From contig CAKUMP010000056.1 in NCBI GenBank assembly GCA_934667795.1, positions 1 to 11,012 of the forward strand: 11,012 nucleotides of DNA. Reading direction: 5' to 3'. Numbering within the stretch: position 1 is the first letter of the stretch; each line of letters opens with the position of its first letter. This stretch comes from an uncultured Chthoniobacterales bacterium. Its GTDB lineage: Bacteria > Verrucomicrobiota > Verrucomicrobiia > Chthoniobacterales > CAKUMP01. Below the pieces are notes generated by a model. The model was not told the origin of the DNA and did not search any database. It was given only the letters and a program-made list of their open reading frames with translations. The position numbers were made by a program, and so were the translations under genes. This document shows, in pieces, positions 1 through 6,724 of this stretch.

Positions 1-668
1 GGGTAACAATACTGCAGTACCTGTCCTTCGCCCGATTTTAAATATCTCCAATGTTCTTCTAAAACCCGTTTTGCTTCCGCATCTCCTCCTCGCGCGTAAT
101 CTGCCAGACCATCTAACGCACATCCCAGGATCCACCCAAATGGCTGGTGCGCTCCCAGAGAAAAAAACTTTTCCCGAAATACCTGTAAAGGTGCCAGCTT
201 TTCCACATCCACCAGTCGTGGCAGCAACGATTTCCACCCCTCCCGGTTCGTTTCAAAATCAGTCATAACCCAGACAACTCCTGACTTGTTCTCCGCACAG
301 GACAATTCTATTCCGTCACTAAAAATTTCTTCCAGATGTTCTGTTGCAACATCCATGACAAATGGCTGTAGAGGGTGAGAATATCGAATGTCCCATACCC
401 CTATGGGAGTCCCTCGTCCTGTTTGAACATCTACCAACACCTCCCCGTTGTCCCCATGGATGTCCAGTCCAACAGATATTGAAAACCTTAGCTGTTTTGC
501 CTTCAGACGTTTTTTGTCATTGCTTTTCATTACCTTCAAAAGCAACGCCTCTGTACCACTCCCCACTCGATTCGCTTTAAATCCAGGCATAACAGCTTTC
601 CCTTCCGGTAATTTCTCCCGGTCTTCACGCTCACATCCCAATCGAATATCCAATAATGATAATGACAT
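1..668 (-). CDS. Unrecognised protein, C-terminus cut by window edge
   Basis: Reading the minus strand from the ATG at 666-668 gives 222 codons with no stop up to the window edge, so the gene is real but its 3' end is missing. A good ribosome site (GGGAG, with about 8 bases to the ATG) supports this start. The protein begins MSLSLLDIRLGCERED, so there is no signal peptide and it is probably cytoplasmic. The first ~150 residues look beta-rich (alternating hydrophobic strands such as RFSISVGLDIHG and GVVWVMTDFET). From about residue 175 the pattern becomes helical, around PFGWILGCALDGLADYARGG and EEHWRYL. A beta domain followed by Trp-rich helices recalls glycoside hydrolases with an (alpha/alpha)6 barrel, but I see no catalytic motif and do not assign a family. 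It is transcribed divergently from the AraC-type regulator and is a natural candidate target of it. Confidence 0.85.
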   Translation of the reverse strand, partial: MSLSLLDIRLGCEREDREKLPEGKAVMPGFKANRVGSGTEALLLKVMKSNDKKRLKAKQLRFSISVGLDIHGDNGEVLVDVQTGRGTPIGVWDIRYSHPLQPFVMDVATEHLEEIFSDGIELSCAENKSGVVWVMTDFETNREGWKSLLPRLVDVEKLAPLQVFREKFFSLGAHQPFGWILGCALDGLADYARGGDAEAKRVLEEHWRYLKSGEGQVLQYCY

Positions 669-785
669 AATTTTTCTCCCAAATTTTTAATCGGATTTAC
701 CATTTTACCGCGTCACGGATGAACTTGATCTATCTATTCGTTTTTGCCAATATTATATTCTTAAGAGTTTTTAAAAAAATCGTTC
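669..785. promoter_or_regulatory. Divergent promoter region between the left gene and the AraC-type regulator
   Basis: This is the 117 bases between two divergent starts. On the minus strand a perfect TATAAT lies at 752-757, about 85 bases ahead of the left gene, but with no good -35 at 16-18 bases. On the plus strand TTGATC (725-730) and the TATTAT/TATATT run at 751-759 are a possible but badly spaced promoter for the regulator. A short palindrome TCTTAAGA lies at 759-766. Near-direct repeats ATTTACC/ATTTTACC (695-709) and two CGGAT words (692-696 and 716-720) are the kind of direct repeat AraC proteins can bind. They are short, and operator status is a guess. Confidence 0.4.
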
Positions 786-1739
786 ATGCCTACCAAAATC
801 AGCAGCAAACACCCTATCCCAAAAGAAGAGTTATCCACAGATGATCTCTGGCTTGAAGCGGAAACGATTGCGTTGCCACAAAGTTATTGGGTAGGACAAC
901 AGATCCAAACGGATATTCTGCCGGACAATATCCTTCTCTTCCCGGTCCGGCAACGGATGCTTGCTCGCAGTATGGGAACGGCTCACCCGCGATTCGTTCT
1001 GGATATCGCAACTTCCGCAACCGGAAAACTGCGAATTGGGGAGTATAATTATCTCCTTCTGAAAAATGAATGCGCTCTTATTTTCCCACATCAATTCAAT
1101 TACGGGTCCATCGCTCAAACCCCCAATAAATTAGGCTGGATTACCATTACTTTTGACCTCCCTGACTCCAGTCGAATCGAAGCCTTGCGCAATCGTCCAC
1201 GTAAACTGAGACCATCGGACATTTTAATTCTTCAACAGGTGATCCGTGCGTATAAAAAGAAATCCCCACTTGCCATTACTTTTTATCTTTCCGAACTTTT
1301 GCAACAACTTTGTGAAGCCCCTGAAATTTCAAAAAAACAATGCAACCTGCCTTCCGATAATCCGCATCGGGATGAACTCCTCACAAAAATCAATCATTTC
1401 CTTTCCAAAAATATCGAAAAGGCATTTACCATAAAACACATGGCCGAAGAGTTCAACTTGACCATTCCACAACTCCAGGCTCTCTTCCGTAAACATGTCC
1501 CCCATACCACTCTCGGAAAATATATCCGCTCCCGAAAAATCACTTATGCTGCAAGGTTAATCCAAACCACAAACGGCAACATGACAGAAATCGCGCAACG
1601 AGTAGGCTTTTCATCCCTCAATGTTTTCTCTCGTATCTTCAAAAAAACGTACGGAATTTCCCCCAAACAATACGAAAGAGAAGCCATGAGAACAACTTCT
1701 CTCCCACCCAATATCACGCTCGATCACAAACCTCGGTAA
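786..1739 (+). CDS. AraC-family transcriptional regulator
   Basis: A 317-residue DNA-binding regulator. The C-terminal third (about residues 197-299) is a standard AraC/XylS domain with two helix-turn-helix units. The first is at about 213-235 (AFTIKHMAEEFNLTIPQLQ) and the second at about 265-287 (MTEIAQRVGFSSLNVFSRIF). It ends with the family signature YGISPKQYERE at 289-299. Residues ~25-180 form a beta-rich sensor half (YNYLLLKNECALIFPHQFNYG at 87-107), probably a cupin-like effector domain, as in sugar-responsive AraC proteins. The ATG at 786 is the first usable start. The only ribosome-site candidate (AAGAG, 763-767) is too far upstream to be convincing. The gene stands alone on the plus strand, divergent from the left gene and convergent with the seven-gene minus-strand cluster. 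Control of either is plausible. The inducer cannot be read from the sequence. Confidence 0.93.
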   Translation: MPTKISSKHPIPKEELSTDDLWLEAETIALPQSYWVGQQIQTDILPDNILLFPVRQRMLARSMGTAHPRFVLDIATSATGKLRIGEYNYLLLKNECALIFPHQFNYGSIAQTPNKLGWITITFDLPDSSRIEALRNRPRKLRPSDILILQQVIRAYKKKSPLAITFYLSELLQQLCEAPEISKKQCNLPSDNPHRDELLTKINHFLSKNIEKAFTIKHMAEEFNLTIPQLQALFRKHVPHTTLGKYIRSRKITYAARLIQTTNGNMTEIAQRVGFSSLNVFSRIFKKTYGISPKQYEREAMRTTSLPPNITLDHKPR

Positions 1740-1814
1740 CACCTGGGAGCGCCAATGTCCCCTTCGGCTAAAGAGGGTTTCACACAAAGAAGAATTTAAA
1801 AAAACAGTAACTCT

Positions 1815-1976
1815 TCTTCGTGTCTTCGCGACTTCGTGTGAGATTTAATAATCGTCATAACTTCATTGTTTTTGTATTTTCACGCAAAGATATTTTTTAA
1901 ATGAGGTAAGGCAAAGAAGGGGGCGGTAGTATACTCTGAAAGAATAATCTCACGCGAAGTCACGAAGACACGAAGA
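1815..1976. repeat. Inner inverted repeat pair, 31 bp arms (1815-1845 and 1946-1976)
   Basis: The left arm runs TCTTCGTGTCTTCG... to GAGATT. The right arm runs AATCTCACGCGAAG... to CGAAGA and is its reverse complement at 29 of 31 positions, with a 100-base loop between. Each arm is itself an 8-bp tandem (variants of CACGAAGA, about three units). Transcripts from either convergent gene that read this far could fold into a long stem, so it could act as a bidirectional end signal or a 3'-end stabiliser. It is not followed by a clean T-run on either strand, so it is not a textbook terminator. Confidence 0.8.
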
Positions 1977-2064
1977 TTTTTTGAAGGAAGAGTTTAAAAA
2001 CATTTAAAGAAGGACATTTTTTGTCCTGCACCTCTTGATACGCTCTGTGTGAAAAAGCTTCTCT

Positions 2065-2121
2065 CCTGCCGGCGGGGACGCCGGTGTGCCCAGCAAAAAG
2101 ACCTGCCGACGGGGACGCCGG
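2065..2121. repeat. Tandem GC-rich hairpin units (2065-2084 and 2102-2121)
   Basis: A 20-base unit, CCTGCC(G/A)GCGGGG-type ending ACGCCGG, occurs twice 37 bases apart with one difference. Each copy folds on itself: CCGGCG/CGCCGG around a 4-base loop at 2069-2084, and a 7-bp stem with one G-U pair around a 4-base loop at 2105-2122. The second copy is also the right arm of the outer inverted repeat. The GC content is far above that of the AT-rich spacer around it, which suggests inserted repeat DNA. Confidence 0.75.
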
Positions 2122-2122
2122 C
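2095..2122 (-). terminator. Probable rho-independent terminator of the minus-strand cluster
   Basis: On the minus strand, about 38 bases beyond the acetyltransferase stop, a 7-bp stem (GCCGGCG with CGTCGGC, one wobble pair, loop TCCC) is followed within a few bases by TCTTTTT. That is the shape of an intrinsic terminator and it sits where the seven-gene cluster should end. The same hairpin belongs to the repeat family described here, so the repeat may have been co-opted as a terminator. Confidence 0.6.
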
Positions 2123-2159
2123 GCTCCCAGGGACGCGGCTCCCAGTTCTCCCAGGGTTT

Positions 2160-2768
2160 TTACACGCGGTCGGAGGCTCGCTTTGCGGGGGCTCCGAAAT
2201 AGATTCCGTTGGGGGCTGCGTCTTTGGTCAGAACGGCTCCTGCTCCAATGACACTTCCTTCTCCGATCCGAACGCCTGCCAGTACGGTCGCATTTGCGCC
2301 CACCCAGCAGTTTTTCTCCATGACAATTCCTGCTCCACGGCTCGTTTTCACCATCAACTCAGGTGCTCGTGGATCATGTCCAATCGTGGTCATCACCACA
2401 TGTGCGGACAGTGCACAGTGCTCACCAATCGTTAATCCATGCGCTCCATATAATGCACACCCCGGCGCGCAATGACTCCCTCCTCCAATTTCCAGAAAAC
2501 TTTCTTTCCCCGAAATTGATAAATAATTCGCCGGATATAAAACCACACGCTCACCCAAAATTAACCGCCCATTCCCCTGAATAAAAACCTGTGGATACAA
2601 AACCACCCCCGCATCCAATTTGATTTCCTCAAAATCTCCCATGATCGTCACCCCATGCCGAATCTTTACACGATCCCCCACTACCATTTTTTCCGGATGA
2701 TCAATCCTCACTCCCGGATCAATCTCTACCCCTTCCCCACAAAACTTGAATTGTTTCTGATACTCCAT
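2160..2768 (-). CDS. Hexapeptide-repeat (left-handed beta-helix) acyltransferase
   Basis: A 202-residue protein built of hexapeptide turns ([LIV]G-x4 pattern) along most of its length, as in sugar O-acetyltransferases of the LacA/Maa/WbbJ type, which transfer acetyl from acetyl-CoA and work as trimers. The C-terminal half is classic: TTIGHDPR (127-134) with H131 as the likely catalytic histidine, CWVGANATVLAGVRIGEGS (154-172), a stable coil through VIGAGAVLTKDA, and the closing GAPAK (192-196). There is no signal peptide, so it is cytosolic. It is the last gene of the minus-strand cluster, 87 bases after the ceramidase-like gene. AAAGAG, one base ahead of the ATG, is too close to be a clear ribosome site. 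The acceptor is unknown; by context a sugar or glycan precursor. An N-acyl- or serine-acetyltransferase-like role is less likely from the length and C-terminus. Confidence 0.92.
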   Translation of the reverse strand: MEYQKQFKFCGEGVEIDPGVRIDHPEKMVVGDRVKIRHGVTIMGDFEEIKLDAGVVLYPQVFIQGNGRLILGERVVLYPANYLSISGKESFLEIGGGSHCAPGCALYGAHGLTIGEHCALSAHVVMTTIGHDPRAPELMVKTSRGAGIVMEKNCWVGANATVLAGVRIGEGSVIGAGAVLTKDAAPNGIYFGAPAKRASDRV

Positions 2769-2802
2769 GCTCTTTATCCGTTTTATCGCTCTTCATTTAA
2801 AA

Positions 2803-2846
2803 CCAACACAACTTCAAAACAATTCCGACATAATTCCAACACAACT
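2803..2846. repeat. Four-unit 11-bp tandem repeat in the gap before the acetyltransferase gene
   Basis: Four consecutive 11-mers read CCAACACAACT (2803-2813), TCAAAACAATT (2814-2824), CCGACATAATT (2825-2835) and CCAACACAACT (2836-2846). The first and last are identical, and the middle two match them at 8 and 7 of 11 positions. The block fills half of the 87-base gap between the ceramidase-like stop and the acetyltransferase start. An 11-base period is close to one helical turn, so every unit faces the same side of the DNA. It could be a protein-binding array or a decayed slippage repeat. Confidence 0.65.
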
Positions 2847-2855
2847 AAAATTGCG

Positions 2856-4211
2856 TTAGAAAAGTTGTTTCAGGCATTCCAGAGAAGCTTCCACCAGGGT
2901 ATCTTCTGATGGTCCGACCGGGTTTCCTGCAGTTGCCCAGGTTTCATATCCGCCTTCATTTTGGAATGCGTGATTGGTTGGAAAATAGCCAAGACTGTCA
3001 TTGGTCAACCCCAGGACGTATGTTTTGTCTGTTGGAGAAATTTCTTGGATTCTGTCACCGATTTCCACAAATATTTCTCCCGGCAACCCGACCCAGGCAG
3101 CGTTGCCCACTTTGAGACATTGAACTTCGGATTCGATTTCTTCCGGAACATTGGCTAATCGGAGATTTCCTTCTGCATATACTGGATAATAGGCTTTTGG
3201 CAGGGGAGCGCCCACCACCCATTGAAAATTTCCTTCCACGTCCACCTCTTTGCCACTTCGTACCTGTTCCATGATCGCTTCCGCCAACTTGACATCCTGC
3301 TCGGTCAGTTTCTTCCGCTTCAAAACAATTTTTTTAGAAACCGCATCCACAGAAACATCTTCTGTCAGCGAAATACATCCGATCACTTTTACCACCTCGG
3401 AGGCTAATGCTCTGGCCGTTTTCCATGAAAGCTTACTTCCACGAGGGCGGCTCAAATCCAATGGGTTAATCGCATTAATTTGAGCAGAATTCCCATTCGC
3501 TAACATCACCATACAATCCGATTCCAGCATCTTCCTGACCTCGGTCGCAAAATGTCCGTAATAGTCCGCAGAAATTGCCAAGGCATTATCGGTTCCGACA
3601 TAATGTAAACTAAACCGCCCCATGACCGCCAAAGGTTTCCCTTCCAAAGTTTCTGCATACAATACGCCGACCAGTGGATCAATCGGGCTGACGGGTTCCA
3701 CAATATTAGGATCTCCACGTTCCGGGTTCATCACCACCGTTCCATCCTTCATGCGATAGCGGCGGCAGAAACTTAAATCCCGTTGTTCGCCAGAGCCAAT
3801 TCCGATTTTTGCGGGCTGACGTCGCTTCCACGCCAACTGGATGGTATCTGCCACGCGTACGCGCATCCATTCGCAATAAGCCACATTCATCGGGTGGCGA
3901 TCTATTTTGCGGGTCACCGGACCGGTGTGGGTATGCGTACAGGAAATCATCACATGTGATTCTGGAATTCCGATACGTTTTTCCACCAGTTCACGGATTG
4001 CAGCCACATCTACCGCCGGCAAGGAAATCAAATCCAGAACGACAAATGCGATTACCTTTTTCCCATCATCCAGCACTAGTGCTTTTGCCAATAAAGGATC
4101 CTGAATTTCTTCAGACAATCGTGCTTTGAAATGCCCTGCCATGGGAGTTCCCAGGGGCGGTGTAATATCCAATTCCGAAACCCCAGCCAACAATTGATTG
4201 CTCGTCGTCAT
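2856..4211 (-). CDS. Neutral/alkaline ceramidase-like hydrolase (no signal peptide)
   Basis: A 451-residue protein that matches the catalytic domain of neutral ceramidases, zinc amidases that split N-acyl-sphingosine. The start (AGVSELDITPPLGTPMAGH, 9-27) is the family's opening. The zinc-site motif SCTHTHTGP lies at 90-98. Other likely ligands fall at family-like spacing: H203 in SLHYVGTDN, E379 in GLPGEI and Y409 in DSLGYFPT. S242 in NGNSAQIN sits near where the ceramidase nucleophile serine would be, though this alignment is uncertain. It is much shorter than secreted ceramidases (about 650 residues or more) and lacks the C-terminal domain and any signal peptide, so it should act in the cytoplasm. 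Ceramide is therefore doubtful as substrate; an N-acyl amide, perhaps on a sugar, fits the glycan context better (inference). It lies 65 bases after the GH123-like gene. Confidence 0.88.
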   Translation of the reverse strand: MTTSNQLLAGVSELDITPPLGTPMAGHFKARLSEEIQDPLLAKALVLDDGKKVIAFVVLDLISLPAVDVAAIRELVEKRIGIPESHVMISCTHTHTGPVTRKIDRHPMNVAYCEWMRVRVADTIQLAWKRRQPAKIGIGSGEQRDLSFCRRYRMKDGTVVMNPERGDPNIVEPVSPIDPLVGVLYAETLEGKPLAVMGRFSLHYVGTDNALAISADYYGHFATEVRKMLESDCMVMLANGNSAQINAINPLDLSRPRGSKLSWKTARALASEVVKVIGCISLTEDVSVDAVSKKIVLKRKKLTEQDVKLAEAIMEQVRSGKEVDVEGNFQWVVGAPLPKAYYPVYAEGNLRLANVPEEIESEVQCLKVGNAAWVGLPGEIFVEIGDRIQEISPTDKTYVLGLTNDSLGYFPTNHAFQNEGGYETWATAGNPVGPSEDTLVEASLECLKQLF

Positions 4212-4276
4212 ATTTATATTTTATTCCATTACAGCACAAAGCCCATCCTTTTACACCACAAAGTGCACAGGCAAGC

Positions 4277-6628
4277 CTATTTCTCCCACTGGATTTCCAG
4301 CATACGAAAATCCCGGGGCAATAAGTCCACTTTTAATTGTCCCCCATCCACCTGCACCACCTGGTCGGTTAATGCATCTTTTACGGATAAAATATTTTTA
4401 GAAACGCCTAACTTTGCTGGATCCAGTTTTGCTTCTGCCAGCAAAGTTTCATCTCCCCAATTGAACAAAATGAGCACGGCCTGATCCTGATTATAATGCA
4501 GAATCGGCTTCACGTTTTCATGAGAAATCTTCACTCCTTTATCTCCTTCGGCGGCTTCCCAGTAATACAGGACATCCATATCGTCCAATGGGTACGACAA
4601 GCGTGTATTCTGGATTTTTGCTACCAGGTCGCGATGGTACGTCAATGCCGAATACCCATCCACATGGCTATCATGAATCATCAGCATCCCCATCATGTCA
4701 CGTGCGGTTGCCGGGCTGGGTGACGATGGAGTCAGTCCACGCAATTCAGCGCGTGTGATCTGTGGCAGGAAATCGCCAATAAACCCGAATGGTAATCCCA
4801 GATGCTGGATCTGCAACACGGCTTCATCCAGGAAACTGCTGTAAAACTCCTGCCCCACAATACTGCGAAAATGCCCGGGCTGGGTATATTTTTCTCCGTC
4901 CCAGAAAATTGTCGTAAAAGAAATTGCCGGGACCATGACCTGATAGGAGCTATGCCACATCAGTTCCGGAGCACGTCCATTTTCCAGGTACATCGTGATA
5001 TACATCCGTTTCACCATTTCGCGTATCGCAAACAGATTTCCATGTGCAGCCCAATCTCCCTTATAATCGACAAAGCCACAGCCATGGTCCGGATTTGCAC
5101 ACTGGTACATTTGTTGATCCAGGTACAAGGAATTCAGCGATGTATCTTTTACTAACTGGCGTAATTTCCAGACGTAAAAATCTTTAAATGTCGAATTGAA
5201 ACAAAAGCGTTCCGGATAGGAAGTCGGTTTCCACTGTTGTCCATACCAGTCCTCTCCGGGAGCGGTGTGACGTGGTAATGCCAGGAGTTCTTCCACGGAT
5301 TTCCCACCAGGAAGTTTTTCCGCTTTTCGTTTGAGAGCAGCCTGCTTCCGTGCAAGCAACTCTTCCGTTGTCCCTTCGACAGAACGCATCTGGTCCCATT
5401 GTTCTTTCCAGATCATGACATCCCGATGCATCAAGCCGGGATTGTCGATTAATCCAAACTTCCCTTTCGAGAACCGATACATCCCGTAATATTCGGTCGA
5501 GGAAGTTGGTAAAATTTCCTGTCCTCCGGCGCGAGTATCTTCCACATCCTTTCGTGCTTCTGCAGGAAATGTATCCTGAAACGGGTAATAATAACCATCT
5601 CCCCAACGCCACTGCAGCGAAAATGGCGGATTTTTATCAGAACGATCCCATCCTACACGAGAGCGAAAATCTTTTGCCCGTGGACGCATCGGCGTTGCCT
5701 GAATTCCAAAAACCAATTGCAAGGGTTTCGTTAACTCAAACGGACGGTCTGCAAATTTAATTCGCATTTTTCGAACGCCATCCTGCAAGGCACCAATCAC
5801 CTGAATATCTTTTTCATCTTTTAACGACCAGCCTTCGAAGCTATCCGCAAACCAGGTAAATCCCACCCGCTGGTCTCCAATCCAGAGCAGCTCACGAAAG
5901 GCATCCAGAAAAATTCCTTCTTCCGGTATACTCACAGAATCCGACATCGGCGGCAATGCAGCCCCTCCGGCAACCTTTCCATTAATCTCCACTCCGGAAC
6001 GGGATCCCATATAATGCATCATCTGCGAATGCTCCCCATTCAACGGAAACTCCAGCAACAACCGTTCCGGCTTCTTTCCCTCCCCACTTAATGTCATATG
6101 CACCTTCCCCATTCCGTCAAACTCGTAATCCACGACAAGTTCCAACTGATATCCACCTGCATTTGCGACACTCTTGACTTGAACCAATCCGTCATGTTTT
6201 TGCTCAACCGTCACCTCTGCTTTTTCGAGCACATGCTTCCCGTCGGCATCTTCCACAAGAAAAAGTGTTCTTCCGTCCAGCAGTTCCCGATCCAGACTCT
6301 TGATAGAAACGGGCAAAATGGAATCTTCATAACGGTATTCTTTTCCCCAGCTACGAATCGTGCTTCCCTCTACCTCCATCGGCGTCCAGGGAGGAGGAAC
6401 AATTTGGTCTGTCCCGATATCTCCTTTTAGCCAGACCTTACTTTCATCCAGCACTTCTTCCAATTCCGCTTTACTCCATTTACGGGAATAAACTTCTTCA
6501 GAAACCGCTTCGGCATCCTCCTTTTTGTCCTGGGCCCACAATCTCTCCCCCATCCACCCCAACCCAGTCAAGCTCACCCCCAATACCCCGATTCCTCTCC
6601 ATAACCATGCTGTCTTTGTTTTTTTCAT
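4277..6628 (-). CDS. Large secreted GH123/DUF6067-like protein
   Basis: 783 residues. A signal peptide is clear: basic start MKKTKTAWLWR, hydrophobic stretch ~12-28, likely cut after LWAQ at 33. Residues ~85-320 form an N-terminal beta domain ending in LQLVFGIQATPMRPR (303-317), a pattern I associate with the DUF6067/GH123 N-terminal family of PVC and Bacteroidota bacteria. Residues ~325-680 look like a TIM-barrel-type catalytic region rich in Trp, Tyr and Asp. Acidic candidates are NSLYLDQQMYQC (499-510, D504), FWDGEKY (575-581) and GFIGDFLPQ (615-623). The C-terminal ~90 residues (AVLILFNWGDETL, DFRMLEIQWEK) form the beta-sandwich that closes many glycoside hydrolases. A charged, probably helical segment at about 405-450 looks like an insertion. 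The enzyme probably acts on a polysaccharide outside the cytoplasm; linkage unknown. The start has no clear ribosome site. Confidence 0.75.
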   Translation of the reverse strand: MKKTKTAWLWRGIGVLGVSLTGLGWMGERLWAQDKKEDAEAVSEEVYSRKWSKAELEEVLDESKVWLKGDIGTDQIVPPPWTPMEVEGSTIRSWGKEYRYEDSILPVSIKSLDRELLDGRTLFLVEDADGKHVLEKAEVTVEQKHDGLVQVKSVANAGGYQLELVVDYEFDGMGKVHMTLSGEGKKPERLLLEFPLNGEHSQMMHYMGSRSGVEINGKVAGGAALPPMSDSVSIPEEGIFLDAFRELLWIGDQRVGFTWFADSFEGWSLKDEKDIQVIGALQDGVRKMRIKFADRPFELTKPLQLVFGIQATPMRPRAKDFRSRVGWDRSDKNPPFSLQWRWGDGYYYPFQDTFPAEARKDVEDTRAGGQEILPTSSTEYYGMYRFSKGKFGLIDNPGLMHRDVMIWKEQWDQMRSVEGTTEELLARKQAALKRKAEKLPGGKSVEELLALPRHTAPGEDWYGQQWKPTSYPERFCFNSTFKDFYVWKLRQLVKDTSLNSLYLDQQMYQCANPDHGCGFVDYKGDWAAHGNLFAIREMVKRMYITMYLENGRAPELMWHSSYQVMVPAISFTTIFWDGEKYTQPGHFRSIVGQEFYSSFLDEAVLQIQHLGLPFGFIGDFLPQITRAELRGLTPSSPSPATARDMMGMLMIHDSHVDGYSALTYHRDLVAKIQNTRLSYPLDDMDVLYYWEAAEGDKGVKISHENVKPILHYNQDQAVLILFNWGDETLLAEAKLDPAKLGVSKNILSVKDALTDQVVQVDGGQLKVDLLPRDFRMLEIQWEK

Positions 6629-6724
6629 CGGCTTTTTAAGATAAAATTGTCCGTCAGGAAACTGTTAAAAAAACAGCCCTCCTATCCACTTTTAAAAAAG
6701 ACTCTACTAAAATAAACGCTTGGC
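6629..6724 (-). promoter_or_regulatory. Intergenic gap with orphan ribosome-site sequence and small hairpin
   Basis: The 96 bases between the PEP-CTERM gene and the GH123-like gene. On the minus strand a perfect AGGAGGG (6677-6683) is followed by no start codon at a usable distance. It is followed at once by a 5-bp hairpin CTGTT/AACAG with a T5 loop (6662-6676). The downstream ATG is about 50 bases away and has only a poor site (AAAAAGCCG). The gap may hold an internal promoter, attenuator or RNA-processing point that separates expression of the surface proteins from the downstream enzymes. None is proven. Confidence 0.3.

Larger units (their letters stand above)
1742..2131. repeat. Outer inverted repeat pair, 27 bp arms (1742-1768 and 2105-2131)
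   Basis: The left arm starts CCTGGGAGCGCC and ends TTCGGC. The reverse complement of the right arm starts CCTGGGAGCGCC and ends GTCGGC. By eye 23 of 27 positions match. The arms enclose the inner inverted pair, giving a 390-base nested palindromic layout. The left arm begins three bases after the AraC-type stop codon, and the right arm lies about 30 bases beyond the acetyltransferase stop. Terminal inverted repeats of this length fit a small non-autonomous element or a REP-like unit, but no target-site duplication is evident. Confidence 0.7.
1740..2159. other. Gene-free convergent spacer made of nested inverted repeats
   Basis: About 420 bases between the stop of the AraC-type gene and the stop of the acetyltransferase gene. 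I see no credible gene on either strand. The content is repeat-built. A GC-rich outer inverted pair lies at 1742-1768 and 2105-2131. A 31-base inner inverted pair lies at 1815-1845 and 1946-1976. The word TTTCACRCAAAGA appears in the same orientation at 1778-1790 and 1878-1890, exactly 100 bases apart. A perfect 5-bp hairpin with a T loop (GGACA/TGTCC) sits at 2012-2026, and two GC hairpins sit at 2069-2122. The block may be a dispersed intergenic repeat element or simply complex transcription-stop DNA shared by the two convergent genes. Confidence 0.8.

Noticed and set aside
149..158. GCGCTCCCAG in the left gene, identical to part of the GC-rich repeat
   Set aside because: It is a 10-base match inside coding sequence, with no hairpin and no extension on either side; likely chance.
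1815..1976. CRISPR array in the convergent spacer
   Set aside because: Only two related long units exist and they are inverted; no regularly spaced direct repeats or cas genes are seen.
1984..2001. A-rich direct repeat GAAGAGTTTAAAAACA resembling 1790-1806
   Set aside because: The match depends mostly on A/T runs, so it is weak evidence for a separate repeat.
2049..2475. Plus-strand open frames opposite the acetyltransferase gene (2049-2435, 2209-2475)
   Set aside because: They are antisense to a clear hexapeptide-repeat gene, with low-complexity Cys/Pro/His translations and no ribosome site.
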